DNA of 21,413 nt. Source: a bacterium. Lineage in GTDB: Bacteria; Ratteibacteria; UBA8468; B48-G9; JAFGKM01. Where the stretch lies: NCBI GenBank assembly GCA_023230585.1, contig JALNXB010000035.1:1-21413 (forward strand). The letters are read 5' to 3'. This document shows, in pieces, positions 14,736 to 21,413 of this stretch. The notes under the pieces were generated by a model, which saw only the letters and a list, made by a program, of their open reading frames with translations, was not told the origin of the DNA and did not search any database. Each line of letters opens with the position of its first letter. Position 1 is the first letter of the stretch. The position numbers and the translations under genes are program-made.

Positions 14736-15746
14736 TTACTTTTCTCTTATAAGATGTTCTGCTATCTGGATAGTGTTAAGAGCTGCCCCTTTTCTTATAT
14801 TGTCAGACACAACCCACATATCTATACCATTCTCTAAAGCTGGGTTCTCCCTGATTCTTCCTATAAAAACCTCGTTTTTTTCAGATACTTCAAGTGGAGT
14901 AGGGTAGAGCGATTTTGAAGGTTCATCAATAACCGAATTACCAGCAAAAGAGTTGAGAAGTTCTTTAACTCTTTTTAAGTCAGGTCTTTTTTTGCACTGT
15001 AATGTAATGCTCTCTGAATGAGCGTTAAAGACAGGTATACGCACGCAAGTAGCAGAGATATGCATATCAGGAGAAGTTAGTATTTTTTGGGTCTCTTTTA
15101 TCATTTTGACTTCTTCTGAGTAGTATCCTGGAAACTCTTCAGAAAGGCTACCTATCTGAGGTATTGAATTGAAAGCAATCTGGTGAGGGTATACTTTTTT
15201 TGTTATAGGTTCTCTGTTTGCATAAGAATTTACCTGTGTTTCCAATTCTTCAAGTGCGTCTCTGCCTGTACCTGATACTGCCTGGAAAGTTGTTGCTATA
15301 ACTTTTTCTACTGTATATTCTCTGTGTATAGGGTAGATAGCCATAACCATCTGTATGGTAGAACAGTTAGGGCTTGATATAAAACCTTTATGTTTTTTTA
15401 AATGGTGGCTATTAACCTCAGGGACAACAAGAGGAACCAATGGGTCCATCCTGAAGTCGCCTCCGTTATCAATGACTATTGCACCTTTCTTGACTGCCTC
15501 CCATCCAAACACCTGGCTTGCGCCTCTTTCTCCTTCTGTCCCTGCAAAAAGAGCAATATCAACCCCTTCAAAAGATGAAAGTTCTGTCTTTTCAACTTTA
15601 AAAGATTTTCCAGCTATCTCTTCTTCTCTGTCTCTTGTTGCAAGTATTTTTATTTCACTATAAGGAAAATCTCTTTCAAGGAGAATCTCTATCATTTTTT
15701 TTCCAACCATTCCAGCACCGACAACGGCTATTTTATATTTTCTCAT
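14736..15746 (-). CDS. asd: Aspartate-semialdehyde dehydrogenase
   Basis: The enzyme reduces aspartyl phosphate to aspartate semialdehyde, the branch point to lysine, diaminopimelate, threonine and methionine. The NADP-binding fold begins YKIAVVGAGMVGKKM. Counting from the upstream in-frame ATG at 15758, the catalytic cysteine is Cys132 in SSPNCSTIQM, Gln159 lies in TTFQAVSGTG, and the active-site His247 in RIPVFNAHSE. I prefer the ATG at 15746 (336 residues; subtract four from these numbers). It follows GGAG at a good distance, overlaps the bioY stop by four bases (ATGA) and begins where family members begin. DNGGDFRMD replaces the more common DNSSAFR form, which may mark a divergent subfamily. 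Confidence 0.95.
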   Translation of the reverse strand: MRKYKIAVVGAGMVGKKMIEILLERDFPYSEIKILATRDREEEIAGKSFKVEKTELSSFEGVDIALFAGTEGERGASQVFGWEAVKKGAIVIDNGGDFRMDPLVPLVVPEVNSHHLKKHKGFISSPNCSTIQMVMAIYPIHREYTVEKVIATTFQAVSGTGRDALEELETQVNSYANREPITKKVYPHQIAFNSIPQIGSLSEEFPGYYSEEVKMIKETQKILTSPDMHISATCVRIPVFNAHSESITLQCKKRPDLKRVKELLNSFAGNSVIDEPSKSLYPTPLEVSEKNEVFIGRIRENPALENGIDMWVVSDNIRKGAALNTIQIAEHLIREK

Positions 15747-16324
15747 CTTAAACTCCATTCTTTTTTAATTAAATTGATAACTGCCCCTGCAAAATATGCT
15801 TTTATTAGGTCTAATGGTAAGAAAGGTATAAAGCCAAAAGTAAAAGCCTTAGTTAAAGAAATCTGCTGAAAAATAGATAGCCAAAGAGTTCCTAAAGTTA
15901 AGATAATAAGAACCCCTATAAACATTGAAACCATTCTGTTGGCAGCAGAATCTTTTCTTTCTGTTAAAAAACCTATAATATATGAAGCTACTATAAACCC
16001 TATGATGTAGCCGGTTGTATGTCTAAATAGACCAGATTGAGATAAGTAGAACCAACGTATTCCAATTGAACCTCCTGCTAAGTATAGTATCTGGCTTATT
16101 GCACCAAAAGTTTTACCTAACAGAAGACCAGAACAAAGTACTACAAGTACTTGGCTGGTTAAAGGAACTGTAGTAAAGGGTAGTTTTATGAAAAATTGGG
16201 CTGATATGCCAGTTAGAATAGCAAACCCAAACGCTAAAGAAAACTTTTTTAATGTTGTTAATGATGTAAATAACTTAAAATACTTTTTACATAAAAGGTT
16301 CTGTTTTATTGAAATATATTCCAT
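15743..16324 (-). CDS. bioY: BioY-family biotin transporter substrate-binding (S) component
   Basis: This small integral membrane protein binds biotin and works alone or with an ECF energising module. About six hydrophobic segments fill its 193 residues. The family signature FIKLPFTTVPLTSQVLVVL is followed by SGLLLGKTFGAISQILYLAGGSIGI, then TTGYIIGF and FLPLDLIKAYFAGAVI near the end. The start has AAAGGAAC before ATG, 11 bases after the M16 peptidase stop. No bioM or bioN energising genes are visible, so these would be elsewhere or shared. The N-terminal 25 residues are longer than in many homologues. Substrate assignment to biotin rests on family similarity. Confidence 0.88.
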   Translation of the reverse strand: MEYISIKQNLLCKKYFKLFTSLTTLKKFSLAFGFAILTGISAQFFIKLPFTTVPLTSQVLVVLCSGLLLGKTFGAISQILYLAGGSIGIRWFYLSQSGLFRHTTGYIIGFIVASYIIGFLTERKDSAANRMVSMFIGVLIILTLGTLWLSIFQQISLTKAFTFGFIPFLPLDLIKAYFAGAVINLIKKEWSLR

Positions 16325-16335
16325 TACTTGTTCCT

Positions 16336-17604
16336 TTAAAGTTTTGACGCTACTTTTAAGATTTCTGACTCGTCTGCCTGTGGCCCTATAAGTGAAACAT
16401 AAAAATTTGAAGGTTTAAATAGTGTTTCTGCAAGTTCTTTTATATCTTTTGTAGATACTGATTCTATCTGTTTTAATATCTTCTTTTTTGTAGTCACAGA
16501 ATCTTTCATCAACTTTTGTTCCCCAATCCAGAGCATATATTCAAGGTTATCTTCAAGCCCCATTAAAAGTTGAGAAGAAAGGAATTTTTTTGCTCGAGCC
16601 AGTTCGTTTTCTGATATACCGTGATCTTTAATTTTTTTCATTTCATCAAGAACAGCAGATATACATTTTTCGGTGTTCTCAGGGGAGACTCCTGCATAAA
16701 TAACATAACTTCCTGTGTCGTTATAAGAACTTGTCATACTTCTGATAGCGTAAGCAAGAGACATTTCTTCTCTAATTCTGTTGAATAGTCTACTACTCAT
16801 ATTACCGCCAAATATAACATTTAAGGCTTTTAAGACGTAATCTTTTTCATCCAACCGTGAAATTCCAATTCCTCCCATAGCTATATGGGTCTGTTCAGTC
16901 TTTTTGTATATATTTTTTAGAGAAGGACCTGACGTTTTTTTTGTCCACTCGGTACACATATTTTCATTCTTGCTTTTTAGTGAGTTTAAATACTTTTCTG
17001 ATGTTTCAACAACCTGCTGTTCTGAAACATTACCGGTAATACTAACAACAATATTTTCAGAGGTATAACAGTTTTTCATATAATTTAGAATATTTTCTTT
17101 ACTCATGCCTTTAACGCTTTCAGGCGTTCCTGCTATTGGTTGTCCAAGTGGGTGGTTATCAAAAAGTTGTCTGTCAAAAACCTCAAAAACATATCTTGCA
17201 GGTATATCTCTATACATATTGATTTCTTCAAGAACAACTCGGCGTTCCTTCTCTATATCCTCGTTTTTCATTGAAGGGTTTTGTATCATATCTGAAAGAA
17301 CATCAAAACTTAGGTCGAAATAGTCTCCCAAAATTTTTATCCAATAACAGGTAATCTCTTCCGATGTGAAACCATTAAACGTTCCTCCAACACCTTCTAT
17401 CTCTTCTTTTATGCTATTACAACTTCTTTTTTTTGTGCCTTTAAACAGTAGGTGTTCTATGAGGTGAGAAACCCCTGAATTTTCTTCTGTTTCAAACCTG
17501 CTTCCAGCTTTGATGAACATTCCCACAGAAACTGAGTGATATTGAGGTATCCTTTTATATACAATACGAGCTTTATTTTTGAGTATAATATCTTTGCTAT
17601 CCAT
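16336..17604 (-). CDS. M16-family zinc metallopeptidase (processing-peptidase type)
   Basis: This is an insulinase or mitochondrial-processing-peptidase-like protease. The inverted zinc motif HLIEH (His47, Glu50, His51) is intact, and the third ligand lies 76 residues on in RRVVLEEI (Glu127 or Glu126). The C-terminal half carries the second M16 domain, with GGNMSSRLFNRIREEMSLAYAIRS (about 268-291), the region containing the conserved R/Y pair that helps substrate binding. At 422 residues it is a two-domain protein of the YmxG/PqqL-like short type. No signal peptide is seen. The ATG follows GGAGAATA. It is the first gene of a leftward M16-bioY-asd transcript; the association with asd is also seen in Gram-positive genomes, where this protease sits near dapA/asd genes. 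Confidence 0.93.
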   Translation of the reverse strand: MDSKDIILKNKARIVYKRIPQYHSVSVGMFIKAGSRFETEENSGVSHLIEHLLFKGTKKRSCNSIKEEIEGVGGTFNGFTSEEITCYWIKILGDYFDLSFDVLSDMIQNPSMKNEDIEKERRVVLEEINMYRDIPARYVFEVFDRQLFDNHPLGQPIAGTPESVKGMSKENILNYMKNCYTSENIVVSITGNVSEQQVVETSEKYLNSLKSKNENMCTEWTKKTSGPSLKNIYKKTEQTHIAMGGIGISRLDEKDYVLKALNVIFGGNMSSRLFNRIREEMSLAYAIRSMTSSYNDTGSYVIYAGVSPENTEKCISAVLDEMKKIKDHGISENELARAKKFLSSQLLMGLEDNLEYMLWIGEQKLMKDSVTTKKKILKQIESVSTKDIKELAETLFKPSNFYVSLIGPQADESEILKVASKL

Positions 17605-17638
17605 TATTCTCCTTTTTAGTATTTCTTATGCTTTAAAT

Positions 17639-17666
17639 TTGACATTTATTATAACTGTATTATCAT
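17639..17666 (+). promoter_or_regulatory. Rightward promoter for the TIM-barrel/amidohydrolase cluster
   Basis: TTGACA (17639-17644) and TATCAT (17661-17666) are 16 bases apart. Transcription would begin near 17673, about 28 bases before the ATG at 17701. It overlaps the leftward promoter of the M16 gene. Confidence 0.5.
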
Positions 17667-17676
17667 ATTCTGACAA
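17648..17676 (-). promoter_or_regulatory. Leftward promoter for the M16 peptidase-bioY-asd operon
   Basis: On the minus strand TTGTCA (17676-17671) is followed after exactly 17 bases by a perfect TATAAT (17653-17648). Transcription would start near 17641, about 37 bases before the M16 ATG. The two divergent core promoters share most of their DNA. Confidence 0.7.
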
Positions 17677-17700
17677 GATTGAATAACGAAGGAGGGTAAT

Positions 17701-18576
17701 ATGAGAATAGGTTTTTTAACCAATTTTATCAAGGAAAGAATATCTTTTGCTAAAAAAGAAGGGTTTAGGTGTTGTGAATTGAGAGTTTCTCCTACAGACG
17801 ATTTTTTCCCAGGTAATCCTGATTGGGAAGCAAAAGCAATGGAAGTAAAAAACTATTGTGATGAGAGAGACATAAGGATATCTTGTTTGGCAGGTTTTTA
17901 CGTAAATATTATGGATGAATCGAAAGAAGATGAATATAAGAAACTTGTAAGGAATGTTATTATACTTGCAGAAAAAATGAAGGTGAAGGTTGTGGCTGGT
18001 TTTTCGGGTAGAGTGGTAGGTCAACCTCTTAAGGAGAGTATTTCTAAATATAAGGAACTTTGGGGTGAGCATGCCAAGTTTGCTGAAGACCATAATATTA
18101 AGATAGCTTTTGAAAACTGCCCTATGGGCAAGTTTTATACTCCTTGCGGAGGTATAAATTTCTTCTCCACTCCAGAGATGTGGGATTTGGCTTTCAATGA
18201 AGTAAATTCGGAGGTTATTGGGTTGGAATGGGACCCGAGTCATCTAATATGCTTATTTATTGACCCTCTTTTGAACTTGAAGAAATATGGTAGCCGAATA
18301 TATCATATTCATGCAAAAGATGCCCATATTAACAAGGAATTGCTTGATGTTTATGGTATATGGTACCCGGGGGTTGTTGAACATTGTTTTGCTGGGTTTG
18401 GGGATACAGATTGGAACCTTGTAATCAAGGAATTGCATAAACAGGGATATAGTAACGACCTTAATATTGAAGGTTGGCACGATAAAGTATACCGAGATAC
18501 TGCAACCGCAAAAAGAGAAGACGAAGGGTTGATTCTTTCTTTGAGGTATCTTGAGAAGTTTGTTGTTCAGGATTAA
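17701..18576 (+). CDS. Xylose isomerase-like TIM-barrel protein (sugar phosphate isomerase/epimerase family)
   Basis: A member of the AP-endonuclease-2 / sugar isomerase TIM-barrel superfamily, 291 residues. The metal ligands expected of the fold can be placed: Glu138 in IAFENCP, Asp178 and His181 in LEWDPSH, His202 and His204 in YHIHAKD, and Glu257 in NIEGWH. The N-terminus RIGFLTNFI and the early ELRVSP match strand 1 and 2 of the barrel. The family interconverts keto sugars or handles inositol and other polyol derivatives; the exact substrate is unknown. The start follows GGAGGG. It leads a rightward cluster with three amidohydrolase-fold genes and probably shares their pathway. No signal peptide is seen, so it acts in the cytoplasm. 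Confidence 0.9.
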   Translation: MRIGFLTNFIKERISFAKKEGFRCCELRVSPTDDFFPGNPDWEAKAMEVKNYCDERDIRISCLAGFYVNIMDESKEDEYKKLVRNVIILAEKMKVKVVAGFSGRVVGQPLKESISKYKELWGEHAKFAEDHNIKIAFENCPMGKFYTPCGGINFFSTPEMWDLAFNEVNSEVIGLEWDPSHLICLFIDPLLNLKKYGSRIYHIHAKDAHINKELLDVYGIWYPGVVEHCFAGFGDTDWNLVIKELHKQGYSNDLNIEGWHDKVYRDTATAKREDEGLILSLRYLEKFVVQD

Positions 18577-18619
18577 GTGTGGATATTTCACTAAAAAAGA
18601 ATAATTCTGAGGTGATACT

Positions 18620-19420
18620 ATGAAATCTAAATTATATGAGGAGTTTTTTGTAAACGGGAAGGTTGAAGATTGTCCTATTTATGATATGCATGGACATATG
18701 GGTAATTGGTATGCTATAACTTATCCTTCTGTTGAATTGGACGAGATGATAAGACGGATGAAACTTGCTAATGTAAAAAGACTCTTGTTTTGTCACCACG
18801 CTACTTTAAATGCTCCAGAGATAGGTAATGCTGTAAATATTGAAGCTGTGAGAAAGTACCCTGATATGTTGAAAGCATACTGCGGTATTAACCCTCATTA
18901 TCCTGATAAAGCGCTAAAAGATATTGAGAATATGGAAGAGAATAGTGATGTTTTTGTTGGATTTAAACTTCTTGCTGACTATCACAAAATTCCTATTACA
19001 GAAGGAGTCTATAATGAGGCGTGGAGATATGCTGATGAGAAAAAACTTCTTGTCCTATTACATACGTGGAGCAATAGCCAATTTGATGGTCCTGTGGTAA
19101 TAGAGAAGGTTGCTGAAAAATATCCAGGTGCAAAGATTTTGATGGGACATTCCTGTCATGGAAATTGGGGTAGAGCGATTGAGTTGGTAAAAAGGTTTCC
19201 AAACCTATATCTTGAATTGTGTGCAGTGCTTGATGATAGAGGTGTGCTTGAAAGATTTGTTGATGAAACAGGGTCAGATAGAATACTTTTTGGCACAGAT
19301 TTTCCTTGGTTTAGTTACCACTATTATATTGGTTCTGTACTGGGGGCAACTATAAACGATGATGCACGACGAGATATTTTTTATAGGAACGCACAGAATC
19401 TTCTCTCAAAATTTCTTTAA
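18620..19420 (+). CDS. Amidohydrolase-2 family metal-dependent hydrolase, copy A1
   Basis: This is a TIM-barrel metal hydrolase of the amidohydrolase superfamily, 266 residues. The ligands are all present: Asp22, His24 and His26 in DMHGHMG, His148 in LLHTW, His177 in MGHSCHGN, and Asp227 in LFGTDFPW. Relatives include decarboxylases, lactonases and uronate-type enzymes, so the substrate is open. GAGGTG lies just upstream of the ATG. It is about 90% identical to the gene at 20260-21060, with some 26 differences by hand alignment, of which 20 lie in the first half and cluster around residues 61-79. The C-terminal metal-site half is almost invariant. It follows the TIM-barrel gene by 43 bases and is probably co-transcribed. 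Confidence 0.9.
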   Translation: MKSKLYEEFFVNGKVEDCPIYDMHGHMGNWYAITYPSVELDEMIRRMKLANVKRLLFCHHATLNAPEIGNAVNIEAVRKYPDMLKAYCGINPHYPDKALKDIENMEENSDVFVGFKLLADYHKIPITEGVYNEAWRYADEKKLLVLLHTWSNSQFDGPVVIEKVAEKYPGAKILMGHSCHGNWGRAIELVKRFPNLYLELCAVLDDRGVLERFVDETGSDRILFGTDFPWFSYHYYIGSVLGATINDDARRDIFYRNAQNLLSKFL

Positions 19421-19460
19421 ACAAATTTTAAATGAAAAGATTTTTAAGTTTTGTGGTAAG

Positions 19461-19486
19461 TATAATATTAAAAAAAGGTAAAGGGG
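19461..19486 (+). promoter_or_regulatory. Possible -10 element and ribosome binding site of the B gene
   Basis: A perfect TATAAT (19461-19466) stands in the 75-base gap, but no convincing -35 element lies at the right distance. AAAGGGG (19480-19486) is the ribosome binding site, 9 bases before the ATG at 19496. The B gene may have its own weak promoter or be read through from upstream. Confidence 0.3.
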
Positions 19487-19495
19487 TTTATTAAA

Positions 19496-20263
19496 ATGGA
19501 AAAAATAAAGTTTTTTGATTCAAACGTCTATATTGGTTCTCCAATGCTTGCTGGTGCTTTTAAACCTGTTGAAACAGGTGATAAACTTATTAAAGCAATG
19601 GATGAAGCAGAAGTTGAGAAATCTATGGTTTGGCATATTTCTCAGCATAATAGTTCACCAGTTTATGGAAACCAACTTCTTATAAACGAGATTAAGGGTA
19701 AAGAGAGGCTTTTTGGGACTTGGACTGTTCTTCCTCCTCAAACAGGAGAGGTCATACAGGACGGGTTTTTTCAAAAGATGAAAGAGAACAATATTTTCGG
19801 ATTAAGGGCTTTTCCGAAATTTCAGAAATTTTCTATTAACAGGGTGTCAATGGGACCATTTCTTGACGAGGTATCTGAAAGAAAGATACCTTTTTTTCTC
19901 TCTCTATCTAAAGGGGTAGATAGTGATTGGGACAAGATTTATAGTATTATGTCAGATTTTCCGTATCTAACCTGTGTTGTGAGTGATTTGGGAAGTTGGA
20001 GTCCTTTAAGAAACATTCTCCCGCTTATGGATAAATACCCTAATTTTTATGTAGAAACAAGTATGCTTTCTTTACATGAAGGGAACATTGAGTTTGTTGT
20101 TAAGAAGAACGGTTCTAAAAATCTTTTATTTGGAACAGGTTTTCCAGAAACATATATGGAATCAAATACTCTCCAGTTAATACATTCTGAAATTTCTGAT
20201 GAAGATAAAAAGAATATAGCTTCTCTTAACTTGGAAAGAATAATTTCTGGGGTGAAACTGTGA
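19496..20263 (+). CDS. Amidohydrolase-fold protein lacking metal ligands (probable pseudoenzyme), B
   Basis: The 255 residues keep the overall pattern of the amidohydrolase-2 family: a short N-terminal motif, central strands, and a late LFGTxFP motif. Every metal ligand is replaced. DSNVYIG (8-14) stands where DxHxHxG is expected. LSLS (135-138) replaces the LLHTW strand with its histidine, SDLGSW (163-168) the GHSCHG motif, and GTGFPE (213-218) the GTDFP motif with its aspartate. The frame is intact and its stop overlaps the next start by four bases (GTGA), so translation of B and A2 is probably coupled. The protein may be a non-catalytic partner, regulator or binding protein for A1 and A2. 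A different fold cannot be excluded, because similarity is judged by eye. Confidence 0.75.
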   Translation: MEKIKFFDSNVYIGSPMLAGAFKPVETGDKLIKAMDEAEVEKSMVWHISQHNSSPVYGNQLLINEIKGKERLFGTWTVLPPQTGEVIQDGFFQKMKENNIFGLRAFPKFQKFSINRVSMGPFLDEVSERKIPFFLSLSKGVDSDWDKIYSIMSDFPYLTCVVSDLGSWSPLRNILPLMDKYPNFYVETSMLSLHEGNIEFVVKKNGSKNLLFGTGFPETYMESNTLQLIHSEISDEDKKNIASLNLERIISGVKL

Positions 20264-21060
20264 AATCTCAATTGTATGAAAAGTTTTTTGTAAATGGAAC
20301 GGTTGAAGATTGCCCTATTTATGATATGCATGGACATATGGGTAATTGGTATGCTATAACTTTTCCATCTGTTGAGTTGGATGAGGCGATAAGACGTATG
20401 AAACTTGCTAATGTAAAAAAACTTGTCTTTTGTCACCACTCTGCTTTGTTAGCTCCTGATATTGGTAATATTGCAAACATTGAAGCTGTAAAACAATATC
20501 CCGATATGTTGAAAGCATATTGCGGTATTAACCCTCGTTATCCTGATAAAGCGCTGAAAGATATTGAAAATATGGAAAAGAATAGTGATATTTTTGTTGG
20601 ATTTAAATTTCTTGCTGACTATCACAAGATTCCTATCTCAGAAGGTGTTTATAATGAGGCGTGGAGGTATGCTGATGAGAAAAAACTTCTTGTTCTACTT
20701 CATACGTGGGGCAGTAGCCAATTTGACGGACCTGTGGTAATAGAGAAGGTTGCTGAAAAATATCCAGGTGCAAAGATTCTGATGGGACATTCCTGTCATG
20801 GAAATTGGAGTGGTGCTATTGAGTTGGTGAAAAGGTTCCCAAACCTATATCTTGAATTGTGTGCTGTGCTTGATGATAGAGGTGTGCTTGAAAGATTTGT
20901 AGATGAGGTAGGGTCAGATAGAATACTTTTTGGCACGGATTTCCCTTGGTTTAGTTACCATTATTATATTGGTTCAGTTTTAGGTGCATATATAAACGAT
21001 GATGCACGGAGAGATATTTTTTATAGAAACGCACAGAATCTTCTTTCAAAGTTTCTTTAA
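20260..21060 (+). CDS. Amidohydrolase-2 family metal-dependent hydrolase, copy A2
   Basis: A 266-residue paralogue of the gene at 18620-19420, with the same ligands: Asp22, His24 and His26 in DMHGH, His148, His177 and Asp227. It begins with GTG, overlapping the stop of B, and GGGGTG serves as the ribosome binding site. About 25 bases before its start, inside the end of B, match the region before A1 (AAAGAATAATT and GGTGA-ACT), so the duplicated unit included part of the upstream gene. The C-terminal half differs from A1 at only a handful of residues, which suggests recent duplication, gene conversion or strong constraint. The two may form mixed oligomers or act on related substrates. No terminator is seen directly after its stop. 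Confidence 0.9.
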   Translation: MKSQLYEKFFVNGTVEDCPIYDMHGHMGNWYAITFPSVELDEAIRRMKLANVKKLVFCHHSALLAPDIGNIANIEAVKQYPDMLKAYCGINPRYPDKALKDIENMEKNSDIFVGFKFLADYHKIPISEGVYNEAWRYADEKKLLVLLHTWGSSQFDGPVVIEKVAEKYPGAKILMGHSCHGNWSGAIELVKRFPNLYLELCAVLDDRGVLERFVDEVGSDRILFGTDFPWFSYHYYIGSVLGAYINDDARRDIFYRNAQNLLSKFL

Positions 21061-21069
21061 TAAAATTTT

Positions 21070-21097
21070 TTGACAGATATTTATTCTATGTTAAAAT
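21070..21097 (+). promoter_or_regulatory. Strong sigma-70-type promoter
   Basis: A perfect TTGACA (21070-21075) is followed after 16 bases by TAAAAT (21092-21097). It begins 10 bases after the A2 stop. A transcript starting near 21104 would run about 300 bases before the ATG at 21408, so the downstream gene is separately transcribed. Confidence 0.7.
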
Positions 21098-21103
21098 TGT
21101 GAT

Positions 21104-21407
21104 ATGAAAAAAATAGTTTTATTTCTCACCTGTAAAAAGCGTTTGCTTGAAAATTATTCAAGATTCTACTTTGCTTGGCGTAGCTAACCATTTGGTTTTT
21201 CAAATTTCTTTCCAAAAACAGTATTTGCTTTGTATTTTTATTGCAACTAAAAAAAGGCAAAATTGATAAGAAGAACAATCTGTTTTGTAATTAGCGGTTT
21301 GTGCAATGAATTTAATAAAAACAATAATTATCTTACCAAAAATCTTACAATAAAAAAGGATAAATTGGTAAACTCCTCTTTAAACAAACTTGGAGTAAGG
21401 AGAAAAA
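21104..21407 (+). promoter_or_regulatory. Long 5' leader with ribosome-binding-site hairpin
   Basis: About 300 bases separate the promoter from the next start codon. CTTGAA (21149-21154) pairs with TTCAAG (21160-21165). TTACCAA (21333-21339) pairs with TTGGTAA (21365-21371). ACTCC (21372-21376) pairs with GGAGT (21392-21396), immediately before the ribosome binding site AAGGAG (21397-21402), and CTCCT (21373-21377) could alternatively mask that site. Small frames at 21104-21187 and 21306-21353 have no ribosome binding site. No known riboswitch signature was recognised. The long structured leader still makes control at translation start plausible. Confidence 0.4.
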
Positions 21408-21413
21408 ATGGAA
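21408..21413 (+). CDS. Start of a gene cut by the window edge
   Basis: Only ATG GAA is visible. AAGGAG (21397-21402) lies 5 bases before the ATG, and a strong promoter with a long leader precedes it, so a real gene probably begins here. Its product cannot be stated. Confidence 0.6.

Noticed and set aside
14461..14752. Two open frames of 79 (minus) and 91 (plus) codons
   Set aside because: Both lie in dispersed repeat copy C, and the repeat blocks shared with copy A extend outside any common frame.
21104..21187. A 27-codon frame starting at the predicted transcript start (possible leaderless peptide)
   Set aside because: No supporting signal other than position; composition is not distinctive.
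21306..21353. A 15-residue Ile/Leu-rich frame resembling an attenuator leader peptide
   Set aside because: It has no ribosome binding site, AT-rich sequence readily codes Ile and Leu, and no terminator follows it.
1..21413. CRISPR arrays, transposases, phage genes, rRNA and tRNA genes
   Set aside because: None was found. The only repeated units are the three dispersed repeat copies and the A1/A2 gene pair.

Overview
The window is AT-rich bacterial chromosome with densely packed genes on both strands. It carries housekeeping genes (purA, ilvBNC, recA, recX, alaS, apt, asd, bioY) next to accessory carbohydrate-type enzymes (a Gfo/Idh/MocA oxidoreductase, a xylose-isomerase-like TIM barrel and three amidohydrolase-fold genes). 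No rRNA, tRNA, CRISPR array, transposase or phage gene was seen. The mix of an ECF-type biotin transporter component, a signal-anchored HtrA protease, Gfo/Idh/MocA and TIM-barrel sugar enzymes, and small dispersed palindromic repeats would suit an uncultured, probably free-living lineage. The sequence alone does not let me name a phylum.

Layout. 1-217: a terminator-like hairpin and a leader. 218-4747: a tight purA-ilvB-ilvN-ilvC block. 4764-4911: a good sigma-70-like promoter followed by a compact RNA whose 5' end pairs with its own 3' end and ends in a T-run; thpR begins 12 bases later. 5479-6051: a gene-free mosaic of dispersed repeats enclosing a three-way-junction inverted-repeat structure. 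6119-14328 (+): recA, an oxidoreductase overlapping recA, a possible leader peptide, htrA, recX, alaS, a sigma factor and apt, mostly overlapping or nearly so. 14329-14735: another copy of the dispersed repeat between convergent genes. 14736-17604 (-): an M16 peptidase, bioY and asd in one operon. 17639-17676: overlapping divergent promoters. 17701-21060 (+): TIM-barrel enzyme, amidohydrolase A1, a metal-ligand-less relative B, and amidohydrolase A2 (about 90% identical to A1). 21061-21413: a strong promoter, a leader of about 300 bases and the first two codons of another gene.

How the genes fit together. The left block makes branched-chain amino acid precursors and AMP. The recA-recX-alaS order is a widespread bacterial arrangement, here interrupted by two genes. 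The right-hand block looks like a small catabolic or isomerase pathway that grew by tandem duplication and contains a probable pseudoenzyme between two nearly identical active relatives.

The most novel-looking signals are the self-closing RNA at 4799-4911, the A1-B-A2 amidohydrolase cluster, the GTG-started peptide ending in Pro-Pro-Pro-Phe upstream of htrA, and the mosaic repeats that may act as mobile bidirectional terminators.
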